Shown here piece after piece: positions 1-6,120 of a stretch of DNA of 8,108 nt (position 1 is the stretch's first letter; every line of letters begins with the position of its first letter). The stretch covers positions 1-8,108 of the forward strand of contig JAUWVK010000064.1 in the NCBI GenBank assembly GCA_030617485.1, read 5' to 3'. Below the pieces are notes generated by a model that had not been told where the DNA came from, made no database searches, and was given only the letters and a program-made list of their open reading frames with translations. The stretch is from Gammaproteobacteria bacterium (GTDB lineage Bacteria; Pseudomonadota; Gammaproteobacteria; SZUA-152). The position numbers and the translations under genes are program-made.

Positions 1-336
1 AGCGACTGGGCTCCGGCCGTGGACATCAAGGAGGAAGAAAAACGATTCGTTATCAGGGCAGATATCCCGGGCGTGGACCCCGAGGATATTGAGGTAGAGA
101 TGGAAAATGGCGTTTTATCCATTAGTGGTGAAAAACACGCCGAACACGAAGAGGAAAGGGAAGGCTATAAACGTATCGAGAGATCTTACGGTAGCTTCAT
201 GCGCCGCTTCAGCCTGCCGGATACTGCCGATCCTGACAGCATCAAGGCGAAGAGCAAAAATGGTGCACTGGAAGTGATTGTCACCAAACGCAAAGAAGTC
301 CCTTCTCGTTCCCACCGCATTACCGTTGAAAAATAG
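1..336 (+). CDS. Small heat-shock protein, Hsp20 / alpha-crystallin family (5' end missing)
   Basis: ATP-independent holdase chaperone that binds unfolding proteins in the cytoplasm and hands them to the DnaK/ClpB systems (family knowledge). The reading frame is open from base 1 and begins SDWAPAVDIKEEE, the usual entry into the alpha-crystallin domain. The GTG at 19 is therefore internal, and roughly 35-45 N-terminal residues lie outside the window. Visible landmarks are the ADIPGVDPEDIEVEMENG strand region, the GYKRIERSYGSFMRRFSLP segment, the NGALEVIV strand near the domain end, and a C-terminal RITV that fits the I-x-I/V oligomerisation motif. The gene ends at TAG 334-336, converging on lysA. 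Its promoter is not in the window, so heat-shock control cannot be assessed. The family is certain; the exact paralogue (IbpA-like or class A HspA-like) is not. Confidence 0.93.
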   Translation, partial: SDWAPAVDIKEEEKRFVIRADIPGVDPEDIEVEMENGVLSISGEKHAEHEEEREGYKRIERSYGSFMRRFSLPDTADPDSIKAKSKNGALEVIVTKRKEVPSRSHRITVEK

Positions 337-338
337 GC

Positions 339-375
339 TGTTACTGTTAGTCACAAGAGCTAACAATCGGTAACA
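339..375. repeat. Bulged inverted repeat just after the hsp20 stop
   Basis: TGTTAC (339-344) and TGTTAG (345-350) pair with GTAACA (370-375) and CTAACA (360-365). The result is a 6 + 6 bp stem with a four-base bulge (366-369) and a nine-base loop. No T-tract follows on the plus strand, so it is not a standard intrinsic terminator. It could protect the hsp20 mRNA 3' end or act with the next hairpin. Pairing is seen directly; function is inferred. Confidence 0.35.
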
Positions 376-381
376 AGGGGT

Positions 382-417
382 AGAAAACCCACGACTGACC
401 TGTCTGGTCAGCCGTGG
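382..417 (-). terminator. Likely intrinsic terminator of lysA
   Basis: CCACG (389-393) pairs with CGTGG (413-417), and CTGACC (395-400) pairs with GGTCAG (406-411). There is one A/C mismatch between the helices and a five-base loop. Read on the minus strand, the stem is followed by GGGTTTTCTA, giving a short T-tract 20-odd bases after the lysA stop codon. On the plus strand no T-tract follows, so it is better assigned to lysA than to hsp20, although it could block both convergent transcripts. Confidence 0.6.
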
Positions 418-437
418 TGTGAACTTGGGAATTGAAT

Positions 438-1688
438 TTACTCTGGCAGGATGGATTCCTGCCGCCATAAATCGCTCAGTATCTCCCGCTCACGACTCAC
501 GTGATAATGGCTGCCATCAACCATGACCTCTGCTGCGCGCGGACGCGTATTGTAATTAGAGCTCATGTTAAAGCCGTACGCCCCAGCTGATTTTACGGCC
601 AGCACATCCCCTGCCTCCAGAATCAACTCGCGATCCTTGCCCAGGAAGTCACCTGTCTCACATATTGGACCGACGATATCGTAGACGCATTTTTCACCAG
701 CTTCGCGAGGTTTCACCGCTATGATATCCATCCAGGCACCGTAAAGTGCCGGACGCAACATGTCGTTCATTGCTGCATCAACAATGGCAAAGCTTTTATC
801 CGCCCCAGGCTTGAGATATTCCACCCGAGTTAACAGAATACCTGCGTTAGCTGCGATGGCCCGACCCGGCTCCATGATAATTTCCAGTTTGCTCTCTTTA
901 AGCCTATCCAGAATCGCCGCAGCGTAATCCGCCGGACTGGGGGGGGCTTCATCCCGATACGTAACACCCAGACCACCACCCACATCGATGTGTTTTAGTG
1001 ATATTCCCTGCGCGGCCAGGCGACCGATAAGCCCGAGCATACGATCAAGCGCATCCACAAACGGCGCCACATCACATAGCTGTGAACCAATATGGCAATC
1101 CACTCCAATCACATCCAGGCTAATCAGCTCATCGGCATATTTAAACGCTGCTTCGGCATCGCGAATATCAATACCGAACTTATTTTCTTTTAGACCGGTA
1201 GAAATATAGGGGTGAGTATTGGCATCGACATCTGGATTAATGCGCAGCGAAACCGGCGCTCTTCGACCCAACTCGCTCGCAACCGCGTTTAGACGATCCA
1301 GCTCGGCCATGGACTCCACATTAAAGCAACGAATACCCAATTCCAGGGCACGACGCATTTCATCTGCTGTTTTACCGACACCCGAGAAAACCACTTTCGA
1401 GGCATCACCACCCGCGACTATCACCCGTTCCAGCTCTCCACCCGATACAATGTCAAAGCCTGAACCCAGTCGAGCCAAAACATTCAGCACGGCAAGGCTG
1501 GAGTTAGCTTTAACGGCATAACAAATCAGATGATTGTGCCCACTAAAAACAGAGTCAAAAGCCTTCCAGTGCCGCTCCAGCGTGGCACGTGAATAGACAT
1601 AACAGGGCGTACCCATTTCCTCGGCTATGCGAATGACATCAACACCCTCGGCAAACAAACGTCCGCCCCGGTATTCAAAGTGATTCAT
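438..1688 (-). CDS. lysA: Diaminopimelate decarboxylase
   Basis: Pyridoxal-phosphate enzyme that decarboxylates meso-diaminopimelate to L-lysine, the last step of bacterial lysine synthesis, in the cytoplasm. The 416-residue length is normal for the family. A fold-III alanine-racemase-like barrel comes first, with the PLP lysine in YAVKAN (Lys60), HIGSQ (His199-Gln203), the phosphate-binding DVGGGLG stretch (235-241) and EPGR (273-276). The C-terminal beta domain follows, with DMLRP (309-313), the CETGD active-site motif (343-347, supplied across the dimer) and YGFNMSSNYN (371-380). All key residues are present. The ATG overlaps the stop of the upstream lipoprotein gene (ATGA, 1688-1685), suggesting translational coupling. 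In Pseudomonas-type clusters dapF follows lysA; here a terminator and a convergent hsp20 follow instead. A run of eight C residues on the coding strand (plus-strand 939-946) encodes part of EAPPSPA. Confidence 0.97.
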   Translation of the reverse strand: MNHFEYRGGRLFAEGVDVIRIAEEMGTPCYVYSRATLERHWKAFDSVFSGHNHLICYAVKANSSLAVLNVLARLGSGFDIVSGGELERVIVAGGDASKVVFSGVGKTADEMRRALELGIRCFNVESMAELDRLNAVASELGRRAPVSLRINPDVDANTHPYISTGLKENKFGIDIRDAEAAFKYADELISLDVIGVDCHIGSQLCDVAPFVDALDRMLGLIGRLAAQGISLKHIDVGGGLGVTYRDEAPPSPADYAAAILDRLKESKLEIIMEPGRAIAANAGILLTRVEYLKPGADKSFAIVDAAMNDMLRPALYGAWMDIIAVKPREAGEKCVYDIVGPICETGDFLGKDRELILEAGDVLAVKSAGAYGFNMSSNYNTRPRAAEVMVDGSHYHVSREREILSDLWRQESILPE

Positions 1689-1888
1689 GGTGACGGCTCA
1701 TTTTTCATTGGCGACGCTGCAGGCATATTGTGCACCGAAGGCTCTTCAGATGCTGATGGCTCTTTAGGGGCTTCAGTTGAAGACGGATGATACAGTGCAC
1801 CTTTCTGACCACATGCAGACAAAGCACTGCCCGTGCCCAGCACGGCAATCACCAGCCAAAGTAGGTATTGTGCCCAACAGCTTTTCAT
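1685..1888 (-). CDS. lptM: Small outer-membrane lipoprotein, LptM/YifL (LppL) type
   Basis: Predicted 67-residue lipoprotein. It has a short N-terminus with Lys2, a hydrophobic core (about 8-22), and a lipobox L-S-A-C with the lipidated Cys26. Then comes C-G-Q-K-G-A-L-Y-H-P, matching the family signature C-G-x-K-G-x-L-Y. The tail is low-complexity, rich in Pro, Ser and Glu. Gly at +2 after the cysteine favours outer-membrane sorting. In E. coli the homologue (YifL, renamed LptM) assists oxidative maturation of the LPS translocon protein LptD; applying that role here is inference. The ATG at 1888 was chosen over an upstream in-frame ATG (1951) because it gives a proper signal peptide, is preceded by GGAG seven bases away, and lies downstream of the TATAAT box. 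It overlaps lysA by four bases. Position between cyaY and lysA is the expected one. Confidence 0.85.
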   Translation of the reverse strand: MKSCWAQYLLWLVIAVLGTGSALSACGQKGALYHPSSTEAPKEPSASEEPSVHNMPAASPMKNEPSP

Positions 1889-1913
1889 GAATAATCTCCA
1901 GTCTCGACTGGCG

Positions 1914-1919
1914 ATTATA
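1914..1919 (-). promoter_or_regulatory. -10 box of the lptM-lysA promoter
   Basis: On the minus strand these bases read TATAAT, a perfect sigma-70 -10 element. It would place transcription start about 19-20 bases before the lptM ATG, leaving room for its GGAG ribosome site. No good -35 box lies at 16-18 bases: the best TTGACA-like hexamer (TTGTCA) is only nine bases away, so an activator may be needed or the promoter may be weak. Confidence 0.5.
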
Positions 1920-2019
1920 AACTGCAACTGACAAGAAACACACTTGCCCACTTTAGCCAGAAAAAATCGCTCATAAAAATACCCATAAAAAATGCTCTAC
2001 CCGGGCTCCCAGGAGAAAA

Positions 2020-2337
2020 ATGGTGCAAGAAAGTGAATTTAATCAAAAGGTAGACGATATTCTGTCGGTCATTGAAGAAGCGGTCGAAAATTGTGATGCT
2101 GATCTGGACTGGGATCTTGCTGGCGGCATCCTGACCATCGAGTGTACAAATGGCACGCAGGTCATTGTGAATCGCCAGGGTCCAACCCAGCAAATTTGGG
2201 TTGCTGCTCGAAGCGGCGGATTTCATTTTGATTTTGATGCCGATAAGGACCTGTGGCTTCAGAAGGATCTGGAGCTATTCGCACTACTGAATCAGGCCTT
2301 AAGTGAGCAAACAGGTGAAACCGTCAAACTTTGTTAA
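2020..2337 (+). CDS. cyaY: Iron donor protein CyaY (bacterial frataxin)
   Basis: Small cytoplasmic protein that binds iron and modulates the IscS/IscU iron-sulfur cluster machinery. The 105 residues match the family length (about 106 in E. coli). The first helix is strongly acidic (KVDDILSVIEEAVENCDADLDWD), giving the acidic iron-binding ridge. The sheet follows, with GGILTIEC, TQVIVNRQ, the family-typical QQIWVAARSGGFHFD and the LFALLNQAL C-terminal helix. AGGAG (2011-2015) lies four bases before the ATG, a rather tight spacing. The next codon is GTG (2023), at a more usual seven bases, so initiation one codon later is possible. It diverges from lptM-lysA, the classical arrangement. A clear plus-strand promoter was not found in the 131-base divergent region. 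Confidence 0.96.
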   Translation: MVQESEFNQKVDDILSVIEEAVENCDADLDWDLAGGILTIECTNGTQVIVNRQGPTQQIWVAARSGGFHFDFDADKDLWLQKDLELFALLNQALSEQTGETVKLC

Positions 2338-2409
2338 TCTACAGATACATATTATTTTCAGACCCATATGAAAGAACAACAAACCAAATAACATAACGAT
2401 AGTGTCGCC

Positions 2410-3075
2410 ATGTCTGATTTACCCATTGAAATAGAAACCACAACAAACCCCACCGCTGCGGTTATCTGGCTACACGGCCTGGGGGCTGATGGTAACGATT
2501 TTGTGCCTATTGTTCCTGAACTGGGATTACCCGACGACCTCGCTATTCGGTTTATATTTCCCAATGCACCCCACCAACCGGTGAGCTGTAATGGTGGCTA
2601 TGTCATGCGCTCGTGGTATGACATTTATTCTCTGAATGATTTCGACAGGGAAGATAAAACCGGCCTGATGCAATCACAGCAGATCGTTGAACAATTAATA
2701 CAAAACGAAATAAAGCGTGGCATAAATCCAGACCGGATTATTTTGATGGGATTTTCACAGGGCGGTGCGGTCGCGCTTCACACTGGCCTTCGCCACTCCC
2801 AACGCCTGGCCGGTATCGGCGCTCTATCGACCTACCTGCCACTTCGGGATGACGTGCTAAAAGAAAAACATCAAGCCAATGCGGACGTTCCTATATTCAT
2901 GGCCCACGGTACGCACGACCAGGTGGTTCGCTATGAGCATGGCGAAGCATCCTGCAAATTGCTGCAGCAACTTGGCTATTCTGTTGACTGGTTTAGCTAC
3001 CCTATGGAACACAACCTGTGCGCGGAAGAAATTAATGATATTTCCACCTGGATACAACACGTTCTGCCACGCTAA
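2410..3075 (+). CDS. Carboxylesterase / acyl-protein thioesterase-like alpha/beta hydrolase
   Basis: Predicted cytosolic serine esterase of the phospholipase/carboxylesterase family (EstB of Pseudomonas, APT1-like), which hydrolyses short-chain esters or thioesters; the natural substrate is unknown. The 221 residues are typical. Seen in the sequence: LHGLGADGNDF oxyanion-hole region (21-31), FPNAPHQPVSCNGG (50-63), RSWYDI (67-72), nucleophile elbow GFSQGG with Ser116, Asp170 in HGTHDQVV, and His201 in PMEHNLC. The triad is therefore complete. There is no signal peptide or membrane segment. Start at ATG 2410 gives a family-normal N-terminus, but no convincing Shine-Dalgarno precedes it. It lies 72 bases after cyaY on the same strand with no terminator between, so read-through from cyaY is possible. 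The family assignment is firm. Confidence 0.93.
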   Translation: MSDLPIEIETTTNPTAAVIWLHGLGADGNDFVPIVPELGLPDDLAIRFIFPNAPHQPVSCNGGYVMRSWYDIYSLNDFDREDKTGLMQSQQIVEQLIQNEIKRGINPDRIILMGFSQGGAVALHTGLRHSQRLAGIGALSTYLPLRDDVLKEKHQANADVPIFMAHGTHDQVVRYEHGEASCKLLQQLGYSVDWFSYPMEHNLCAEEINDISTWIQHVLPR

Positions 3076-3155
3076 CGCTCACCCATACAAAGCTCTCATT
3101 TCCCTGGGAGAGTCTTCACCCCTTAATCTTCCTGGATGCGTTCACTTTTAGCGTG
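3068..3155. repeat. Long-span inverted repeat after the esterase gene
   Basis: CACGCTAA (3068-3075, overlapping the esterase stop) is exactly complementary to TTAGCGTG (3148-3155). Inside lies a smaller match, AACGC (3074-3078) with GCGTT (3138-3142), and a hairpin CTCTC/GAGAG (within about 3092-3112). No T-tract follows. This could be a structured mRNA 3' end or chance. Confidence 0.25.
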
Positions 3156-3173
3156 TTATCAGTCTTTCCCGGC

Positions 3174-3200
3174 TAAAGTTTTTACCCCCAAAACCGCTTA
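3174..3200 (+). promoter_or_regulatory. Candidate FliA (sigma-28) promoter for the PAS/GGDEF-like gene
   Basis: TAAAGTTT (3174-3181) matches the sigma-28 -35 consensus at all eight positions. After exactly 11 bases, ACCGCTTA (3193-3200) matches GCCGATAA at five of eight, including the CCG core. Transcription would begin near 3207, about 170 bases before the chosen ATG. The -10 is imperfect, so chance is possible. Confidence 0.35.
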
Positions 3201-3362
3201 TAAGAGAATGAAAAAGCAGATAAATTTGCTAGCAGGCAAACATCTTCTGAAAAATCAGGTAGTTAAATTCCCTGGCGACAAAAAACCGACAACTCGAAAG
3301 CACTTTATCGATAAACCTGGCCGGTTAATTTCCTGGCCTATCGCTAACACCAAGAACACCGC

Positions 3363-3366
3363 GGAG
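3363..3366 (+). promoter_or_regulatory. Ribosome binding site deciding the start of the PAS/GGDEF-like gene
   Basis: GGAG lies nine bases before ATG 3376. The earlier in-frame ATGs at 3136 and 3208 lack comparable sites: the latter has only AAGAG very close to it. This supports the shorter 285-residue product. Confidence 0.55.
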
Positions 3367-3375
3367 ATTTTTGAT

Positions 3376-4233
3376 ATGGAAACACCCAGCCCCGATACCA
3401 GCTTACACATCCTGGCAAATTCCCCCATGGGAATTGTTATCACAGATGATGCGGGTCTAGTCCTCTGGTGTAATGACACCGTAAAGAAATGGGCTGGGAA
3501 AAAAGCCGGTGAATGTATCGGACGCACGGAAGCTGGTTTACTCAACTGCAATAACACCACCTCTACTCCGATTAATAATGGTCCACATAAACTAAGCCCT
3601 GATGCATCAGGCAAAGAACGTTGGGTCATGCGTCATCCAATATCGATGAACGACGACAAGCAGGCTATTTATTACATTGATGTCACTGAAGAAGAGCATC
3701 TCAGGAGCGAGCGCACCCAGCTGGCAAAACAACTGGAACAGCACAACACCGTCGAGCCCATTAGCGGCCTGCTGAATCAACATGGTATTACCATGGGCCT
3801 GGAACCTCTGGTTTCCCGTAGCCGCCGTTACGAAAATCCCCTTTCTATTATTACCATGTCAGTCACTAATCTCAATAACATACAGAAAGCCACCGGACAG
3901 GTCGGAGCAGATAAAATGATACTGGCCATTAGCCAGCTATTACGGGATCAACTTCGCTGGGCAGACCTGGTCGGTCGAATGGACTCCGGGGATTTTATTT
4001 TTGTATTGCCGGAAACGGATCAGAGCGCAGCCGTTGCACTTGCGAATAAAATCGCGGGGAAATTTACCGACCTCAACATTCCGGTTGATGACCAGAAATG
4101 CAACAAACCGGAAGCCTGTTTTGGTATTGCTTCGTGGAGCAAGGGTGACGACAGCGCACAATTACTGGCAAGAACGGCCAGTGCTGCAACTACCGCAAGC
4201 AAAAATGGCGCTTTTGCCGTAGAGGCAGCCTAA
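3376..4233 (+). CDS. PAS domain protein with degenerate GGDEF domain
   Basis: Predicted cytoplasmic signalling protein of 285 residues, with no membrane segment. Residues about 8-105 look like a PAS sensor (LHILANSPMGIVITD, VLWCNDTVKKWAG, ending in the YIDVTEEE pattern typical of PAS ends). A short charged helix (106-122) leads into a GGDEF-family domain (about 127-282) starting EPISGLLNQHG, the counterpart of DPLTGLLNR. The signature is DSGDF (203-207) in place of GGDEF, and the metal-binding Asp of the D-x-D-x-F-K motif is replaced by Ser (about 162), so diguanylate cyclase activity is unlikely. The RxxD inhibitory site, R194-W-A-D197, sits exactly five residues before DSGDF, so c-di-GMP binding may survive. 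Start chosen by GGAG nine bases upstream; an in-frame extension to 3136 exists. The gene converges on glmS. Partners are unknown. Confidence 0.8.
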   Translation: METPSPDTSLHILANSPMGIVITDDAGLVLWCNDTVKKWAGKKAGECIGRTEAGLLNCNNTTSTPINNGPHKLSPDASGKERWVMRHPISMNDDKQAIYYIDVTEEEHLRSERTQLAKQLEQHNTVEPISGLLNQHGITMGLEPLVSRSRRYENPLSIITMSVTNLNNIQKATGQVGADKMILAISQLLRDQLRWADLVGRMDSGDFIFVLPETDQSAAVALANKIAGKFTDLNIPVDDQKCNKPEACFGIASWSKGDDSAQLLARTASAATTASKNGAFAVEAA

Positions 4234-4237
4234 GACG

Positions 4238-4300
4238 TATTTTTAGAATTTGTAACGAGTAGCTTTATTCTACAGTGACAGATTTTGCCAGGTTGCGAGG
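4238..4300 (-). other. Intact Tn7 attachment region (attTn7) at the glmS 3' end
   Basis: Tn7 and relatives use TnsD, which binds the last codons of glmS, and insert about 25 bases past its stop. Here the last glmS codons encode PRNLAKSVTVE and include CTGGCAAAATC, the same as I recall for E. coli. The expected insertion point, near 4240, lies in the 31-base gap before the converging gene. No Tn7 end sequence or transposase is present, so the site appears empty. Confidence 0.55.
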
Positions 4301-6097
4301 TTGATCGACATCGGTGCCTTTTAACACAGCCACATAATACGACAACAACTGCAAGGGGATTGTATAGATAATCGGTGATACCGAATCATCGACCGGCGCT
4401 ACATTTAATACCTGAACACCATCTGTTTCTTTCATATTAGAATGTTGATCTGCGAAAACGATTAACTTGCCACCTCTGGCGCGCACTTCCTGCAGATTAG
4501 ATTTCAACTTTTCCAGCAATTCATTATTGGGGGCAACTGCGATGATAGGCATCATGTCATCAACCAGTGCCAGTGGTCCGTGTTTAAGTTCACCCGCCGG
4601 GTAGGCTTCTGCATGAATATAGGAAATTTCTTTGAGTTTAAGCGCACCTTCCATCGCCACAGGATATTGGGCGCCGCGCCCTAAAAATAATGCGTTATGA
4701 ATGTCTGCAAACTGTTCTGATATTAGCTTAATGTCTTTATCGAGTTTCAGCGCATGATCAATATCACCAGGAAGTTTTTCAAGTTCGGCTACCAGTTTCG
4801 CTTCCTGTTCATCTGTTAACCCAAACCGTCTGCCTAAAGCTATTACTAGCAACATCATACAAACCAGTTGGGTGGTAAATGCTTTGGTAGATGCAACGCC
4901 AATCTCCGGCCCCGCACGTGTCATTAAAACAAGATCCGATTCACGCACTAATGAACTTTCGGGCACATTACATATCGACAGGGAATGACCAAAACCAAGA
5001 CGTTTTGCTTCTTGTAAGCCAGCTAATGTGTCCGCAGTTTCACCCGATTGTGACAACGTCACAATCAGCGAATTTTTTCGTACCACCGGTTTGCGATAAC
5101 GGAATTCGCTGGCCACTTCCACGCTACAGGGAATACCGACAATAGATTCGAGCCAGTAACGCCCTATCAAGCCTGCGTGATAACTGGTGCCACAGGCAAT
5201 AATATGCACGCCCTGCACTTCATCAAATATCTCAGATGCTTTGGCGCCAAAAGCTTGCTCGAGCACGCGACCATTACTGATTCGCCCTTCGAGGGTATCA
5301 GCAACCGCACGAGGCTGTTCGTAAATTTCCTTAAGCATGTAATGGCGGTATTTTCCGCGCTCAACTGAATCAGCCGACAATTCACTTTCGCGAATAGGTC
5401 GCTCTACGACATCACCCTGTTCATCGTAGATCACAAGCTTGTTAGCACGTATATCAGCGATATCACCTTCTTCAAGAAACATGAACCGTTGTGTTACGGG
5501 TAACAGGGCAGCAACATCAGAAGCAATAAAATATTCCTCAATACCAACACCAATTACCAGCGGACTGCCACGGCGAGCTGCAATCAAATGACCTTCTTCT
5601 TTTGCGCTAATAACACCAAGAGCATAAGCTCCTTCAAGATCTTTCAATGTGGAGCGCACGGCAGCTAGCAAATCCTGGCCTTCATCAACATGATAGCCAT
5701 AGATCTGATGGACAACGACTTCGGTATCGGTTTCAGAGGTAAATTCAAAACCTCTTTTTTTCTGTTCTTCACGTAACTGTTCGTGATTTTCTATAATGCC
5801 ATTGTGCACAACCGATACTGTTGAGCGACAAATATGCGGATGTGCATTGGATTGGCTGGGCTCACCATGGGTTGCCCAACGAGTATGAGCAATGCCTAAA
5901 TGGCCACTAAGTTGATTGTTAATGGCCTCTGTAAGTGATGCCACTTTCCCAATAGATCGAACACGGTCAAGCTTTCCATCGCCATCAAGAATAGCTACTC
6001 CTGCGGAATCATAACCACGATATTCAAGCCGCCGTAGACCTTCCAATAATATCGGAACTACGTTTCTATCAGCTACTGCACCTACTATGCCGCACAT
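4265..6097 (-). CDS. glmS: Glutamine-fructose-6-phosphate aminotransferase (isomerizing)
   Basis: Makes glucosamine-6-phosphate from fructose-6-phosphate and glutamine, the first committed step toward UDP-GlcNAc for peptidoglycan and LPS; cytoplasmic. The 610 residues are the usual length. The N-terminal class-II glutaminase has the nucleophile Cys2 exposed after Met removal (MCGIVGAV), LEYRGYDSAG (24-33), HTRWATHG (71-78) and HNGIIEN (98-104). Two SIS sugar-isomerase domains follow, with CGTSYHAG (302-309), SQSGET (349-354), STKAFT (403-408), the KEISYIHAEAYPAGELKHGPLAL block (489-511, with His505) and the C-terminal DVDQPRNLAKSVTVE. The start is fixed by the need for Cys2; AAGGAG lies ten bases upstream. 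It follows glmU by 23 bases, so co-transcription is likely. No glmS ribozyme would be expected in this class and none fits the short gap. No terminator is recognisable after the stop. Confidence 0.98.
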   Translation of the reverse strand: MCGIVGAVADRNVVPILLEGLRRLEYRGYDSAGVAILDGDGKLDRVRSIGKVASLTEAINNQLSGHLGIAHTRWATHGEPSQSNAHPHICRSTVSVVHNGIIENHEQLREEQKKRGFEFTSETDTEVVVHQIYGYHVDEGQDLLAAVRSTLKDLEGAYALGVISAKEEGHLIAARRGSPLVIGVGIEEYFIASDVAALLPVTQRFMFLEEGDIADIRANKLVIYDEQGDVVERPIRESELSADSVERGKYRHYMLKEIYEQPRAVADTLEGRISNGRVLEQAFGAKASEIFDEVQGVHIIACGTSYHAGLIGRYWLESIVGIPCSVEVASEFRYRKPVVRKNSLIVTLSQSGETADTLAGLQEAKRLGFGHSLSICNVPESSLVRESDLVLMTRAGPEIGVASTKAFTTQLVCMMLLVIALGRRFGLTDEQEAKLVAELEKLPGDIDHALKLDKDIKLISEQFADIHNALFLGRGAQYPVAMEGALKLKEISYIHAEAYPAGELKHGPLALVDDMMPIIAVAPNNELLEKLKSNLQEVRARGGKLIVFADQHSNMKETDGVQVLNVAPVDDSVSPIIYTIPLQLLSYYVAVLKGTDVDQPRNLAKSVTVE

Positions 6098-6107
6098 ATT
6101 TCATTCG

Positions 6108-6113
6108 CTCCTT
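6108..6113 (-). promoter_or_regulatory. Ribosome binding site of glmS
   Basis: Minus-strand AAGGAG ends ten bases before the glmS ATG, a slightly long spacing. A second ATG lies between them but is out of frame and too close to the site, so it does not compete as the glmS start. Confidence 0.7.
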
Positions 6114-6120
6114 GCGATAT

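Larger units (their letters stand above)
3076..3375. other. 300-base stretch without a supported gene
   Basis: An open frame runs upstream of the PAS/GGDEF gene from ATG 3136 (or 3208), but the 80 extra residues resemble no domain, are Lys-rich and low in structure, and precede a well-placed internal start with its own ribosome site. I treat the stretch as leader DNA. It holds a FliA-like promoter candidate (3174-3200), the long-span inverted repeat at its left end, and two copies of CCTGGCC around 3318-3341. I see no tRNA, riboswitch consensus or clear terminator. Confidence 0.5.

Noticed and set aside
115..468. 117-codon open frame on the minus strand opposite hsp20
   Set aside because: It is antisense to a clear Hsp20 domain, shows no recognisable motif and overlaps the lysA 3' end; best read as a shadow frame.
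1915..2226. 103-codon open frame on the minus strand opposite cyaY
   Set aside because: It covers the divergent promoter region and the antisense of conserved cyaY codons, with no domain or ribosome site.
2368..2391. Seven-residue open frame (MKEQQTK) before the esterase gene, as a leader peptide
   Set aside because: No ribosome site, no attenuator hairpin and no codon bias suggesting regulation.
3136..3375. 80-residue N-terminal extension of the PAS/GGDEF-like protein
   Set aside because: It lacks a ribosome site and any domain, while ATG 3376 has GGAG nine bases upstream; kept only as an alternative.
3181..3375. c-di-GMP (GEMM) riboswitch in the leader of the GGDEF-like gene
   Set aside because: The conserved GEMM sequence blocks are not visible in the leader.
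3255..3629. 124-codon open frame on the minus strand opposite the PAS region
   Set aside because: No recognisable domain, and the opposite strand encodes a PAS pattern with a good ribosome site.
4190..4264. Terminator for glmS within the gap or the end of the converging gene
   Set aside because: Only a weak, AT-rich pairing (GCAAAA with TTTTGC) was found, with no proper GC stem plus T-tract.
6098..6120. glmS ribozyme upstream of glmS
   Set aside because: That element belongs to Gram-positive bacteria and is far longer than the 23-base gap between glmU and glmS.
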